From: Deroplatys truncata
Lineage: Eukaryota; Arthropoda; Insecta; Mantodea; Mantidae
Length of the DNA stretch: 64,000 bases
NCBI GenBank assembly: GCA_030765065.1
Contig: CM060975.1
Span: forward strand, 200,856,007 to 200,920,006
Direction of reading: 5' to 3'
A model generated the notes under the pieces. The model was not told the origin of the DNA. It made no database searches and saw nothing but the letters and a program-made list of their open reading frames with translations. Each line of letters opens with the position of its first letter. Position 1 is the stretch's first letter. Positions 52,987-64,000 of the stretch are shown here, piece by piece. A program made the position numbers and the translations under genes.

Positions 52987-53163
52987 TGGACAGAGAGAGG
53001 ATAGAGAGAAAGCGAGGGGAGAGAATGGAAGATAGTCTGGAAGGGGCGAGAGGACAGAGAGTGAGGAAGTATAAGAGGGAGAGAAAGAAGGATGGACAGA
53101 GAGAAAAAGGAAAGGAAGAGAAAAAGGAAGTTAGGGACAGCGAGAGAGGGAGCGATACAGAAT
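52987..53163 (+). repeat. polypurine tract (GA-rich)
   Basis: About 175 bp with almost only A and G on the plus strand, made of GAGA, GAAAG and GGA units. Such tracts can form triplex DNA. The open frames across it are composition artefacts. Confidence 0.85.
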
Positions 53164-53214
53164 AGTCTCCCCAATAACGCAATAATATGAGCAGAGCTGC
53201 GGGATCTGCATTTT

Positions 53215-53600
53215 TGTAATATTCTGTTCATATCTTTTGAGCTATTTTTGAGAAAGATAAATGTGACGAAAATTTCTGTAAATAGGTTAAGATGGGGAAA
53301 ATTGCTTGAAAATCCTTGTCCAATATCTTTGGAAGATGTCTGACTTGAATACCGTATTTGTATACTACTCGTCGTTTTTTGAGCTACTCAAACCGCGTGC
53401 ACGCGCGCGCACACGCGCTCGCTAACACACACACGCACATATCCCCCCCTTATTTTCTCATTTAATTCAACGAGCATGTTGAATGCATGTCATTTCCCCA
53501 ATGCTTGTTATTTCCGCTGAAAACTCGATGATGAATTTTTGGGTTGAATGAAATGTTTCCTCTGTGCTCAATGAAAGTAGAGAATGTTAAAAATGTGATA
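53215..53600 (+). repeat. HLE-1 repeat, 3' part, diverged
   Basis: Starts GAGCTATTTTTGAGAAAGATA. The microsatellite is an alternating CG/CA tract (about 53393-53437). It ends CAATGAAAGTAGAGAATGT. 53601-54805 shows no recognisable gene or repeat. Confidence 0.65.
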
Positions 53601-54805
53601 TTTATGATTTTATTTTATGCAAAGGAGAATGCAACAAAGAAAGTAACAAAATTAATTCTGACCCCTATCTACTATTTGTTTCTTCATGGGAAGTCACACT
53701 TACTCTTATGAAACAACAATCCCACAGCATCCCCATTACTTTTGGAAAAGAGTAGCGCTGGACTGGTTGGCTGTCAGTAGATGCCTGCCAGTTCAGCCAT
53801 AGAAACTCCTTCCAAATCTCTACAGATGAAACTATTCGGTCATTTCTTATTGCTGCAGCAGAGATAAAGCTCGAAACTCAACTATATACTGTGGTGCGTA
53901 ACCAATGGAATCCAGCACCTGCTAACGTGACAGGACATTTGAACAACTTCTGCTAAGGAGCTATGCCGGGTGTTTGTACTCAATTGCTATTTGAGGGTCG
54001 CTGAAAAACATCTGGAAATCAGTTTAAAAGTTGGAAGCCGATAGTATGCTTGATCAAAGATGGAAAATGCAGTCTTTGAACAGTCTAGGTTTTACTGTTA
54101 TTAAAAGAGTAATAATTAGGGAAGTATGTCAAGACGATAAGGCTGAAAGCAATAACACAAATCGTTTTCGAAAGCGATGCACCAAAAATCGATGTATTTG
54201 TATTTTAATACAAAACATTCTATTAGTGTCCGGTTACTCGGGATGAGATACAAGGAATAAAATATATCTTATGAAGACATATCCGGAAAGTACCGCACTC
54301 AGTATAAATATTTAACACAATTATCTCAGCATATCATACGTAGACCTAAAGTATTTGATTGGCAATACAGGCACTGCAGCGGCCGAATTGGCGAGCAGTC
54401 TCAAAATCCCTGGCGCATTTCAAAAAGCATGACAGGTGTCGCACAGATGTTGCTTCAAACCCTGCACGTCAAGAACCGGCTCAACGTCCATCATACTCCA
54501 TGCGTCCCTAAAATTAAAGGTCAAGACAATTCAAACGGCAAGTCGTACATGTCATACTATACCTACACCCATGTTTCAGGAAAACGCAGATCAGATATAG
54601 GTATGTGAACAAAGTATGAAATAAAACGGAGCTCCGTCGTGATAAACTACTTGCACAGTCCAAATTTTGTTCAAATCCAATCAAAGTTTTATTCAAATTT
54701 TTAATAAAATAGTTGCTGTCTGTCTAAAATGCGTAGAATTTTGAGATGAAATAGCACTGTCTGTTATATTTGAAATCAAAGCATTTGTGGATATATGTCT
54801 ATATT

Positions 54806-55630
54806 ATCGTTTTCACTTTCCCAACCATGTACACAGTAGGTGCAGAAGGTATTGCATTCCACCAAAAAAATCGATATCGAGATTTCACCGGCAATACATG
54901 TTTTGAGGCCCTCTGAATCCACAAAAGCATTTTTATAAAAAAAAAAAAGGTCCGCGCACGCAGACCCAAATTGATATTTCAGCACCTTCCAGAGATGCGG
55001 CACAAAGATATTCTAGAAAATATCCCTACCCCAAAATACCCTTTGCATGGAACATTTTTCGAACTTTTTTATTTTCTAAAATTTAATTCTAATGATTTGA
55101 TTAAAATAACATATATTAAAAGACATTTACATTAAAAATAAAATCCCTATCTTGAGTTTTCTGGTAATAGCTTGACTAGTCCTCTTCATTCGGAAGGAAA
55201 TTTATAATACTGAATAACTGATAAAATCTAAACGATAGACGAAAACGTAGATACTACACATTGTAAATCTGTATAAAAAACACAATTTATTTCTAATAAT
55301 TATTTTTGTGGCATCATTTCCGAGATATCCGTTATTAATGGTACGAATTGTTCAATATTTAAGTAATTCTTTTAAATCCTTTCGATTTTCAGTTGTTTGT
55401 CGCGATGTCATGGAAAGAGAATGGAATTTTAAGGCCAGCCTATAGCATCCATTTTTAAAATATTTTAACTTTGTATCTATAACGAAATGTGTAATTGGCT
55501 ATTTCCGCAAAGATTTATCTCAATTAAAATGAAGTGGATAGAAAAGTAAGCCTTCATAAGAATACTTAGTACACACACTAATAAACATAGAGGTTAGAGA
55601 AATACATGTGAATGTAACACATCAGGTTTT
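54806..55630 (-). repeat. HLE-1 repeat, form b, reverse
   Basis: From TTTTCACTTTCCCAACCATG to ATGTGAATGTAACACATCAGG. The microsatellite is reduced to GCGCACGC. The form-b block CCAGCCTATAGCATCC is present. Confidence 0.75.
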
Positions 55631-55854
55631 TTTATCCCTGTAATACCAGCAACCATCCTTCGAAATTTATAACTATCATTTATTAGCAGCATACAGACTG
55701 CCCCGCCTATCTTCGATTATATTTCTTCAACCCTTTCAACCCTCTCACCCGGATTATTTTCGGCTGAAACCGGTTTTTGAAAGCGGACGGCATATGGTTC
55801 ATACTTCGAGGGTGGTCATCTGCAGACATGTATTAGTGTACTACATAAATGACA

Positions 55855-56155
55855 TGTTCAATAACATGTGAAAACATTCGAAAAATGATCCATATAAAAG
55901 GTGAAGGGATTTTCTTGAAAATCTTCTGTCGCATCCTCAGAAGATACTAAAATCAAATACCAAGTTTGGTATTTATACGACTTTTCGTTTTTGAGTTATA
56001 TTGTTTACTACACAGACACACACACGAACATGTTTCCAAAAATGCTTTATTTTGAATTAAGGACAGCTCAAAACATATATTTCTGGTAAAATCTCGCTAT
56101 CGAATTTTTTGTTGGAATGCAGTACTTCTATTTATATTAGTAGTAGAGAAAATAA
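55855..56155 (+). repeat. HLE-1 repeat, 3' part
   Basis: From ACATTCGAAAAATGATCCAT to AGTAGTAGAGAAAATAAT. The CA tract is at 56012-56024. 55631-55854 has no recognised content. Confidence 0.7.
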
Positions 56156-57649
56156 TAAAACCCCATTCAAACATAAAACGCTTACACAAAAATTGTAAGA
56201 TAATTCAAATTTCTAGTTAATTATAAAGGTAATACATATTAATTAATAATAACCTAATTAAAATAACTATAACTAATATAATATAAATAGCAATATAATA
56301 TCATGAATATAATATAATTAATGTTACAAACAGTGCGTCAGTTAGTGACTAAATGGTCGGCGTGCAAAATCTAAACACCTGGAATATAAAACGTAACAGA
56401 TACAATATGGCTAACCTTTCAAATACAAGTAACAAATACAAGTATTTGCGGAGTATTTGTCTTATGAATGGAACTTAACAACCTGAATATCACCAGTTCT
56501 AGTGACTTATCCCATAATGAAGGAAAAATGTCAAAGTTGCTCTTTAGTAACCTCTTGTACAGGTTGTAACTTCTGTATAATAGTTTTGTTTACACAAAAC
56601 TATTTCACCGCAATTAGGTTCTCTTACTTTCTCAAACTTAAATTCATCTGTAATTTTATATCCTTTCCACGGTCACTAACAATAATTTCCAAACATTTTG
56701 TAAGAATAATATTATATAGTTATGAACAAGTGTTAAAAGGCAAACTGTGCTCTTTGTGTGGAGCTGCTACGCAATTACCCATCCAAGTCGGTCTACCCCT
56801 ACTTCCCTACTTGTAGTAAAAAGTATGCTTATCGCTCTGGATGTTTGTTAACATTCAATCCAACTTAACATATGATTTACCCCACTTGTAGTTTATGACT
56901 CTTATTACCTGAGTTTTGCTGTATGTGTATATTGCATTCCTCATTTGTATTGCAAAGATCTGGAAAAAATCTGAAAAGTATACTCAGTCCTTCGCTCAAA
57001 TATATACTCTTAGAAGAGTATCTGATCTGGCGTTCGCAGCTCAGTTGGCTACAGAATTTAATATTAGCGACCAAATTTTCAGTGTCGCAAGATACCTAAA
57101 TTGAAATCATTGATGCGGTCCTATCAAGTAAAGGATGGGGAGGGCCCACATAAAATAACGGTGAATAGGTGTAGGAATGTCGACGTAACTTAATGGCGGA
57201 AAATCTGTTTTCCATATGAACGAAACTTTTGTTTTAAATTATGCTATTATCAATCAGCTTAAAAAGTCACCAATATAGCTATCGCTAAAGACAGAATTGA
57301 CGCCTAACATGTTAATTTATGGCTGCATGAAACCATTCTCTATAGACAAACTTCATAGTTCCATGCAGCCATAAATACCCAATGAGTTGTAGCGTTTTCT
57401 TATTGCTTTTTATAGTAAATATCCGAGTAATTAATGATTTCTAAGGTTATTTATGTACAAAGGAAATCAAATATTACTATCAAGTAAATTCTTACAAGAA
57501 CATTGTATTCAACTTCAGTGCGAGAAGCTAAGCAAAGAAATCGCGGTCTAAAATAAGAAAGTTGCTTTATCATTTGGGAAATAATTAAAACTGTTGTAAA
57601 ATTAGTTTATATCTACTATCGCGGTTGCCAATATATAGGGTAGTTAAAC
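56156..57649. other. AT-rich, no gene recognised
   Basis: Short open frames only (for example 56502-56816), none with a recognised domain. A small perfect-stem hairpin lies at 57312-57379. Confidence 0.5.
57312..57379. ncRNA. small hairpin, pre-miRNA-like (tentative)
   Basis: ATTTATGGCTGCATG (57315-57329) pairs perfectly with CATGCAGCCATAAAT (57362-57376). The stem extends inward to about 19 bp with one mismatch, leaving a loop of about 24 bases. Size and shape suit a microRNA precursor, but a chance or element-derived palindrome is equally possible. Confidence 0.35.
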
Positions 57650-57988
57650 TATATTCTAACCCACTCGCGGCCTCTCTCTACTGCGCTAGACAGCCGACAG
57701 TCGCCGGGGAAATTACACCGGCAGAGGCGTACTAAAATCCTTTTACCTTATAATAGATGCTGGAAATGTTGACCTTCTGCTCTCAAACAGGCAGCATATC
57801 TCGTGAAAATATTCGGAGAGTGAGCGAGGATATTTACACGAGATATGCTGCCTGTTTAAGAGCAGAAGGCCAACACTTCCAGCATCTATTATAAGGTAAG
57901 GATTTTAGTCCGCCTCTGCCGGGTAATTTCCCCGGCACTGCCGGCTGTCTCGCGCAGTAGAGAGAGACCGCGAGTGGGTTCGAATATA
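57650..57988. mobile_element. foldback element, two ~160-bp inverted arms
   Basis: The arms 57650-57814 and 57826-57988 are reverse complements with few mismatches. Shared blocks include ACCCACTCGCGG, CTCTCTCTACTGCGC, TTATAATAGATGCTGGAA and GGCAGCATATCTCGTG. They are separated by an about 11-bp spacer (GGAGAGTGAGC). There is no coding sequence and no clear target duplication. Transcription would give a long hairpin RNA. Confidence 0.85.
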
Positions 57989-59317
57989 ATTTATCTATAG
58001 ATAAAGGTTCAAAATATGTTCGTATTTAGACTATTATGTTTGCTTCTTTAGAAACTAGAGTATATATGCAGGCAAAAATTACGTAAGAACTCGCCCGAAT
58101 GCTCAGTTTTGACGCAGTTGTTTTAATGAAGTGAAAGTAACGCATGTATTAATAAATTACTGGGCCATATTGGAATTACAAATCCAAAGGATGAACAATG
58201 ATTTACATATATATCATTATTATGAGTGCATTGTGTAATAATTATCAATTAACATTGTTACAACATACCATATATAAAATAATATTTGCAACAAGTACTT
58301 ACACATTATCAAAAGTCAATTAAATTGTATTAATTATAAAGGAGAAAGAAAAATAAAAATAAATAGCGTCAAAAGGAAAATACTTTATAAAGAAAGCATG
58401 AAAAACATAGCATTCGTAATATTTTAAACATTGTATCACATAAAAAGGTCAACAAAAGAGAAAATCACAATTGAAATATGTTAAAAATTAATTTGAATTG
58501 TTAAAATGTTCTTTATTTTAATATGTGATTTATTTAACTTCTAGAACTTGTAGATAAATTGTAATTTATTTTGTTATGCTTATCAACCAAACTAGGATAG
58601 GTAAACAACATTCAACGTTTTTTATCACTTAAAGAAAAGTTATACAAAGAAGACGCCTTGAGCAACATTCAATTCAAATATTTACTTTCAAGGCAAATTA
58701 TATTACATTGTATGCAAGAGATGATTAATAATTAATTGTTGAACCAATATAAAGAGTCAACAAGCATAACATTGTAAATAGAACTGAATTAAAAAGGTAA
58801 CTGTTGCTTTACGTTGTATCATTCACATTGTATCATTCAGTTATAAGTGAAAATTATTATTGCTATCCTTATTTAAAATGTTTTACCCTAAAAACATGTA
58901 AGGAAACCCTAGATAAGAGTAGATTGTTATTATTTCTGAGATATACGTATTTTAAATCAGTTAAAATCCACCGGACAAACCAAGTAAATTAAAAGTTTTA
59001 ATAAGACTCTAAAGCGTAACACATGCTGTAGAATTTCAAAACTAATGGAGTAAAGTTTCCGTGAAATATAATTTCTGCCAAACCAGGCAGACACGATACT
59101 ACCAACTTATTTTATTAGCGCGGTAAATTCAAATCGTGCAATTACAAGTTCCAGTATCCGGGATTACCAGATCATCAGAGAACTACAAGATCAACCAATC
59201 TCCGAGGCGGAGATCCCGTTTGAGTTCTAAACTGGAATTTCGCATTATCATAAAAATGCATTCTCATCCAAAAACCACTTGTTAACTTCCGTTTCAGTAC
59301 TTCCGGTTATCCTGTTC
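57989..59317. other. AT-rich, no gene recognised
   Basis: Very AT-rich. Open frames are short and without known domains. No copy of the window's repeats was seen. Confidence 0.5.
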
Positions 59318-60170
59318 TAATTTTTACCTTTTCTATCACGGACATAGTAGATAAAGAGGATGTTCCTTCCACCAACAAATTCACCGCAAATACCTGTTTT
59401 GAAGCCCGTTGTATTTAAAAAAAACATTTTTAGAAAAAGGACTGTCCGCGTGCGTGCGTGCTTGGGAATAGTATACCTAAAAAACGAAAAGTGGGATAAA
59501 TACCAAACTTCGTATTTACGTTCCGTGTCTTTCAAAGATTCGATGCAAAGCTTATCAAGAATATTCCCCACCCTAACTACCCTTTACATGGAACCTTCTT
59601 CGAAATTTGGTATGTTTTCAAAAATGGCTCTAACGATTTTGATTAAAATACCATATATAAAAGAAATTTACATGACAAACAAAATGTATATCTTGAATTT
59701 TCTGCGAATAGCCTATGAATTCCTCTTCATTCGGAAGGAATTTTTTATAACTGGTATATGTTAAGCGATAGGCAAAGACATAGTACACAAACAATGTAGA
59801 GCTGTTTAAACCATACACTTTATTTCAAATAACTTTTTTGTGCCATCGCCCATTTCCGAGATATCCGTTATTAATGTTTCGAATTGCTCAATACTTCTCT
59901 TAAGTCCTGGAAATTCAGTTGTTTCTCGCGATTACATAAAAACAGTATGGAATTTAAGGCCGGCATATAGCGTCCAGATCTTAAAGATTTGAATATCGCT
60001 GTTCTCTTTATTTCTATAACGAAGTGTATAATGCAGATGTTTCTGCAAAGATTTATTTGGATTAAAATATAGTAGATAGAAAAATAAGCTTGAGTAAGAA
60101 TAACTTTTATACCCACTTATAAACGACAGATGGTAGAGAAAGCATTGTAAATGTAACACACTGGTTTTTT
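59318..60170 (-). repeat. HLE-1 repeat, form b, reverse
   Basis: From TTTACCTTTTCTATCACGG to GTAAATGTAACACACTGG. The microsatellite is GTGCGTGCGTGC (59450-59461). At about 60178-60232 a short plus-strand HLE-1 piece follows (AGATAAACGTTTTCAGAGA, TTTTGTTGTAGGTATAAGCG). The rest to 60454 has no recognised content. Confidence 0.75.
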
Positions 60171-60454
60171 TAAAATCCAGATAAACGTTTTCAGAGATAG
60201 TTTCACTACAATTTTGTTGTAGGTATAAGCGTTACAAAAAGTTGAATCATAGTGGCGATTCGTGAACATATCAATTGGGGGTGCTGCACTGGAATTGGTT
60301 TTACTTTAAAATGGTGATTATAAAGTGTAGCACAAAAATAAACTCGGTATAAGTGCAATTACCTCACTTCTATACGATGTTAGTTAACGCCTAACTGCGA
60401 GCGCGGTTACTTCTTGCTTTGGTCCCGCTCCCCCCTACATTGCAATACAAGAAT

Positions 60455-61290
60455 CTGATGTAATACATCTCTATCGTTTATTAGTGGGTATACAAACTAT
60501 TCTTACTCAAGAATTTTTTTTGTTTGCTTACTACATTTTAATACAAATCAACCTTTGCAGAAATAGCTACATTGCACATTTCGTTAGATATAAAGGGAAC
60601 TGCGATAATCAAACGCTTAAGAATGGCGCTGTATGCTGGCCTTAAAATTGCATACTGTTTCCATGCACTCACGAGAAACAATTAAATGTTGAAAGGACTT
60701 AAGAGAATGACAAGAAATGAACAATCCGAACCTTTAGTAACGGATATCTCATAAATGGTATATGCTACCAAAAATACCTATTTGAAATAAATTGTGTGTT
60801 TTAAAAATATCTACATTTCTTGTGTAGCACGATTTTGTCTATCGCTTAACGTTTACCAGTTATACAAGATTATACAAAATTCCTTCCGAATGAAGAGGAC
60901 TTTATAGGTTATTACCTGAAAATTCAAGATAAACATTTTATTTGTCATGTAAATATTTCTCATATATGGTACTTTAATCAAAATCGTTGGAATTACTTTT
61001 TTTAGAAAACCATAAATTTCGAAAAATGTTCCATGTAAAGAGTAGTTTGGGATGGGGAGAATTTTGTTGAAACTCTTCGTGTCACATCTTTGGAAGATAT
61101 TGAACCCAAATACCAATTTCGCTATTTATCCCACTTTTCGTTTTTCTGTTAACGGTGTTCACACTCAGACGGACAGACAGATATACACGAACATGTTTCC
61201 AAAATATGTATTTCCAGTGAAACCTTCGTATCGAATTTTTGGATGGAATGCAATACTTCCCCTACTTACTACACGTAGTAGAGAAAATAA
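60455..61290 (+). repeat. HLE-1 repeat, form b
   Basis: Starts ATCTGATGTAATACATCTC. The form-b block GCTGTATGCTGGCCTTAAAA is present. It ends CTACACGTAGTAGAGAAAAT. The microsatellite is replaced by CAGACGGACAGACAGA. Confidence 0.8.
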
Positions 61291-61377
61291 TTAAAAAGAA
61301 AGGAACAAATTAGTCATTGCTTCAAGAAGTATGTTAAAATTTTTAGAATCCACGTTTGTACGAAAGTCATAAATATA

Positions 61378-61582
61378 CTGCCGTTTGTGAAAATTGCAAC
61401 ACCAAAAAAGAATTTCCCGAATGACTACAAAACTTAGTGGAAGTGTAGAAGAGTGTGCAAGCAATAAGTGATGAGGTTTGCAGAGAGATGGGGTACACTT
61501 GGGCCGAGCAAACCCTCTCGTGTCGGTTCGACAAGGTCAGTGTTGCGCCCAGTGTAGTCAGTGCAGAGCTGTCAAACATGGT
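61378..61582 (+). mobile_element. Tc1-like element, 5' fragment
   Basis: About 200 bp matching the left end of the Tc1 element at 9977: CCGTTTGTGAAAATTGCAAC, AGAGAGATGGGGTACAC, AGTGTAGTCAGTGCAGAGCT. It stops before the transposase start and joins a SINE-A copy directly. Confidence 0.8.
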
Positions 61583-61735
61583 GGAAAATGCGAATCAGTT
61601 GGGTAATTTAATGTCGTACCGCCAAGTTGCCATGGTAGCTCAGTGGTTAGAGCAACCGGACGGAGGCCGGGAGATCCATGGTTCAAATCACGGTTCTGGC
61701 ATTGAATTTTTCAGTCTCTGATTCTAGCTTTCCAA
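61583..61735 (+). repeat. SINE-A, tRNA-like part
   Basis: GCGAATCAGTTGGGTAATTT, GTTGCCATGGTAGCTCAGTG (A box), CATGGTTCAAATCACGG (B box) and TCTGGCATTGAATTTTTCAG. The upstream body is missing at the junction with the Tc1 fragment. Confidence 0.8.
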
Positions 61736-61739
61736 AGTT

Positions 61740-61835
61740 TACCTGGATTACAAGTGGATAGAAAAATAAGTTTTTGTAAGAATCTTTTGTAAAGAGTCAG
61801 TAGTAAAAGTCATGTGAGTGTAATACAAGTACATT
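61740..61835 (-). repeat. HLE-1 5'-end fragment, reverse
   Basis: AAGTGGATAGAAAAATAAG, TTTTGTAAGAATC and AGTCATGTGAGTGTAATAC follow the order of the reversed 5' end. 61836-62200 has no recognised gene. Confidence 0.6.
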
Positions 61836-62200
61836 ACATTTTTTCTTTGCTTAATATGTAGAAGCAACGCTTTAAAGTGTGGACAACTTTCGGCCTTCGA
61901 AGAGGATCAACATACGACATTCATTTGTTTTAGCGGCGTGGCAGACGCGAAGCCAGTAAATACATTCATGCATTGTTTCGCGACAATCTCCGAGTCCAGG
62001 TGTAGTAATTGCCAACGAACCTTTAACATAGCCTCTAACTTGACTACAGCCGCATCACCTGCCTCTTTCTGACTTTTATCTCCGCAGCATAAAACATTTC
62101 TTTTTCGTTTTGGCGCGCAAGTAATATTCCCGTTATTGCCAATTAACGATATGATTACTGCCCCTCTTTCGCTCGAAATAATTGTATGCTTTGTTTGCAG

Positions 62201-62324
62201 CTGCTGGGATGTTGCGAGTGCTGCAGGCTTTCAGACACTGCGGGACCTTATATGGCTTACGTAGATAGAATTACTGCGGCCAAGTTCATCAGGCCAGCAG
62301 TCAAAGTGCATCAATTAGGAAAAG
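62201..62324 (+). CDS. exon-like block, unknown protein (tentative)
   Basis: A pyrimidine-rich stretch ending TTTGTTTGCAG precedes the block and AAAG|GTAAATG follows it, so both splice-site consensuses fit. Only one frame is open across all 124 bp. It reads LLGCCECCRLSDTAGPYMAY and then VDRITAAKFIRPAVKVHQLGK. I do not recognise the product. It is the only segment in the window not explained by repeats that has a coding-like look. It may instead be chance or part of an unrecognised element. Confidence 0.3.
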
Positions 62325-62336
62325 GTAAATGTTCTT

Positions 62337-62577
62337 CTACTTCACACAGCTTCGGGCTCTTGATTCTGTTCCGGTCTCAGATCCCTCTCACTCGGGGGTG
62401 CCAACACTCACTTATTTCTTATACAGGGTTACTTACTAAGTAATGTTCATATTTTTTGTCTTTGTTCTACTTGACACAGCTCTTCGGGTTCTTGATTCTA
62501 TTCCGGTCTCAGTTCTCTCTCACTAGGGGATGCCAAAATTCGCTTATTTCTTATACAGGGTTACTTACTAAGTAACG
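62337..62577. repeat. tandem duplication, two ~115-125-bp units
   Basis: Unit 1 (about 62338-62443) and unit 2 (about 62470-62577) share CTTGATTCT, TTCCGGTCTCAG, CTCTCACT, CTTATTTCTTATACAGGG and TTACTTACTAAGTAA in order, with about 10% differences by eye. Confidence 0.8.
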
Positions 62578-62989
62578 CAATATTTCGGTCTCCGATCGAA
62601 ATATTTGACACATCATTAAAATATATGGCATTGCTAGCAAAAGAGAAAGAAGACTGGTTCCTTAGCTCATTCGTTGAGGCACCTATTTGTGAGAGGAGTT
62701 CTAGTTTCGATTTCCAGTTGGGTTCGAGAAATTTTTCTTTAAACGAAAAGGTTTCTCGGTATGCCCAGATTCCAATGTGTGAGTGTGCTTGTTCTTGAAT
62801 GCATGTGTCTGTTTATACGTATTATATGAGTTATTTAACAATAATAACCAATTCAACCTGGGTATTCAGAATTGCCACATGGTATAACCCTGAACACACA
62901 TGCCAAGTCATATAATTATGCCAGTTAATCTGCAATCAGAACAACTATATGTCAACAATAGATGGACACCGTAAAGTTAACAAGACAAA
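62578..62989. other. tRNA-like relic; otherwise no gene
   Basis: At about 62658-62735: TTCCTTAGCTCATTCGTTGAG (A-box like) and AGTTTCGATTTCCAGTTGGG (weak B-box like). It is probably a decayed SINE head. Nothing else is recognised. Confidence 0.4.
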
Positions 62990-63540
62990 CGACAACACAG
63001 AGAACGGGATGAAGATAACTGCAAAACAGACAAAGATTGTGGTAATTGGTAGAAAACACTGGACACACCTTTCGGCTTTGAGATGAAGTAGTGGAGAATG
63101 TGAATAGCTCTAGATACTTGGGTGTACTTTAAGTAGTAACATAGGCTGTTGGCAAGAACTCGGTCAGAGAATGGCAGTAGAAAAGATAGATCTTCTATGG
63201 ATCCTTGAATAAAGAACTAAAGAAAATAACAGTGTACTAACTGCTCTACGTGGACTACGATAGTATATACTAAGAAAACTTATATGTTGAGACGAAATGC
63301 GGAAAACTATTATAATAATTTGAAATATGGAAAGGGAAAAGAGTAAAGTGTGTGAAACGAACGGGTAAAATAATGAGTGAAGCTATTTTTAACAAAGAGT
63401 AGGCAAAGGAACAACTGTCTTGAAGCTCATCATGAAAAGGATGAGAAACTGACTGGAACATTAACTGAGAGTAAACCACTTGCTGAAAGCTGAGGTTCAA
63501 AAAATAGTGAATACGAAACATGTTCGGTGCTGAAAACATG
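62990..63540 (+). pseudogene. RTE-like LINE, decayed C-terminal fragment
   Basis: The plus strand reads GMKITAKQTKIVVIGRK (about 63008-63058), then the equivalent of the family's NSSRYLG block (63103-63123) and FYGSLNKELKK (about 63195-63227). These match in order the region after the RT active site in RTE-type arthropod LINEs. Many stops and frameshifts are present. The RT core itself and the endonuclease are absent. A short, old 5'-truncated copy. Confidence 0.6.
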
Positions 63541-63789
63541 TTATGATATGAGAGGGAATATCAACCTTTCAAATGTGGAGATGAAGTCGAAAACGGAAGA
63601 GGCAAACATTGAAGACGGCTGGGTTCGCAGTGATGAACATGTCCTCTAATATTTCTTAATGCTGCTGAATGGCGTATACATTCACATTCATTAAACATTT
63701 ACTCTTATAACTTCATTAGTTTCTGAAATTGAAAACTCCAATGCTTGGAAACCGCTTTTATATTCGAGCAAGGGCAGTACAATGAAGTG
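63541..63789. other. no recognised gene
   Basis: It may be the last part of the decayed LINE, but no motif supports this. Confidence 0.4.
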
Positions 63790-64000
63790 TTCTACTGCTA
63801 AAGGACCCGCCTTCTGGAGCTGTAACCCTATGCTCTAGGGTCCCCCAGGGGACTCGGGGCTTGACAGGGTGACAGGCATCAGATGTTTTCAATCTAGAAT
63901 CGTTAGGGATCCCGTCCATGCTTGTGCAATTCGTCGCACGGATCCGGTCGCCCTTTGAGTTTCCCTCTCAACCTCCCCTCCCACGGGATCACGTTAGAAG
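63790..64000 (+). repeat. repeat F, second copy, cut by window end
   Basis: Ordered matches with 22880-23110: GGGGACTCGGGGCTTG, GATCCCGTCCATGCTTG and GGATCCGGTCGCCCTTTG. It continues past the window. Confidence 0.6.

Noticed and set aside
53393-53437. Alternating CG/CA tract as a functional Z-DNA element
   Set aside because: It occupies the normal microsatellite position of an HLE-1 copy, so it is explained by that family's variable tract.

Overview
The window looks like intergenic or intronic DNA from a large, repeat-rich arthropod genome, probably an insect. The evidence is the mix of DD41D and DD34E Tc1/mariner copies, Penelope-like elements, an I-group LINE, Ty3/gypsy elements with TCAGT-type initiators, and several tRNA-derived SINE families. 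I cannot name the species. I found no convincing complete host protein-coding gene, rRNA or functional tRNA. One 124-bp exon-like block at 62.2 kb is the only host-gene candidate.

The dominant component is one interspersed family, called HLE-1 here. It has more than twenty copies on both strands and covers a little over a quarter of the window by my tally. A full copy is about 0.8-0.96 kb. It has a 12-bp inverted repeat near both ends (ACTTTCTCTACT / AGTAGAGAAAGT), an internal CA microsatellite, and a small hairpin at the 3' end. This layout resembles the non-autonomous Helentron-derived DINE/HINE elements. Its copies have inserted into one another and have hosted most other insertions.

Layout. 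1-1.2 kb: two nested HLE-1 copies. 1.2-8.2 kb: a broken Ty3/gypsy copy that received a DD41D mariner and a head-to-head pair of Penelope-like (PLE) 3' ends, the latter holding a small poly(A) retroposon. 8.2-12.4 kb: HLE-1 copies, one interrupted by a DD34E Tc1 element and a TTAA-flanked MITE. 12.4-15.4 kb: SINE pieces and AT-rich DNA. 15.5-19.6 kb: a young non-autonomous LTR element with about 1-kb LTRs, a single gag-like reading frame and a heat-shock-element-like promoter. 20-33.5 kb: SINEs, HLE-1 copies and a second PLE insertion. 33.9-38.3 kb: two copies of an unnamed repeat, one split by a gypsy LTR and one by an internally deleted DD41D mariner with 56-bp terminal repeats. 38.5-47.2 kb: HLE-1 copies interrupted by a 6.4-kb LINE with 9-bp target duplications. 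47.2-64 kb: more HLE-1 copies, SINEs, a long foldback element, a small hairpin, a decayed RTE-like LINE tail and AT-rich DNA without recognised content.

The genes present belong to transposable elements and most are decayed. The biology is a layered record of insertion. The most interesting points are the HLE-1 structure, hammerhead-ribozyme motifs in three PLE ends, the heat-shock-type LTR promoter, and a tRNA-like cloverleaf buried inside a SINE-like repeat.
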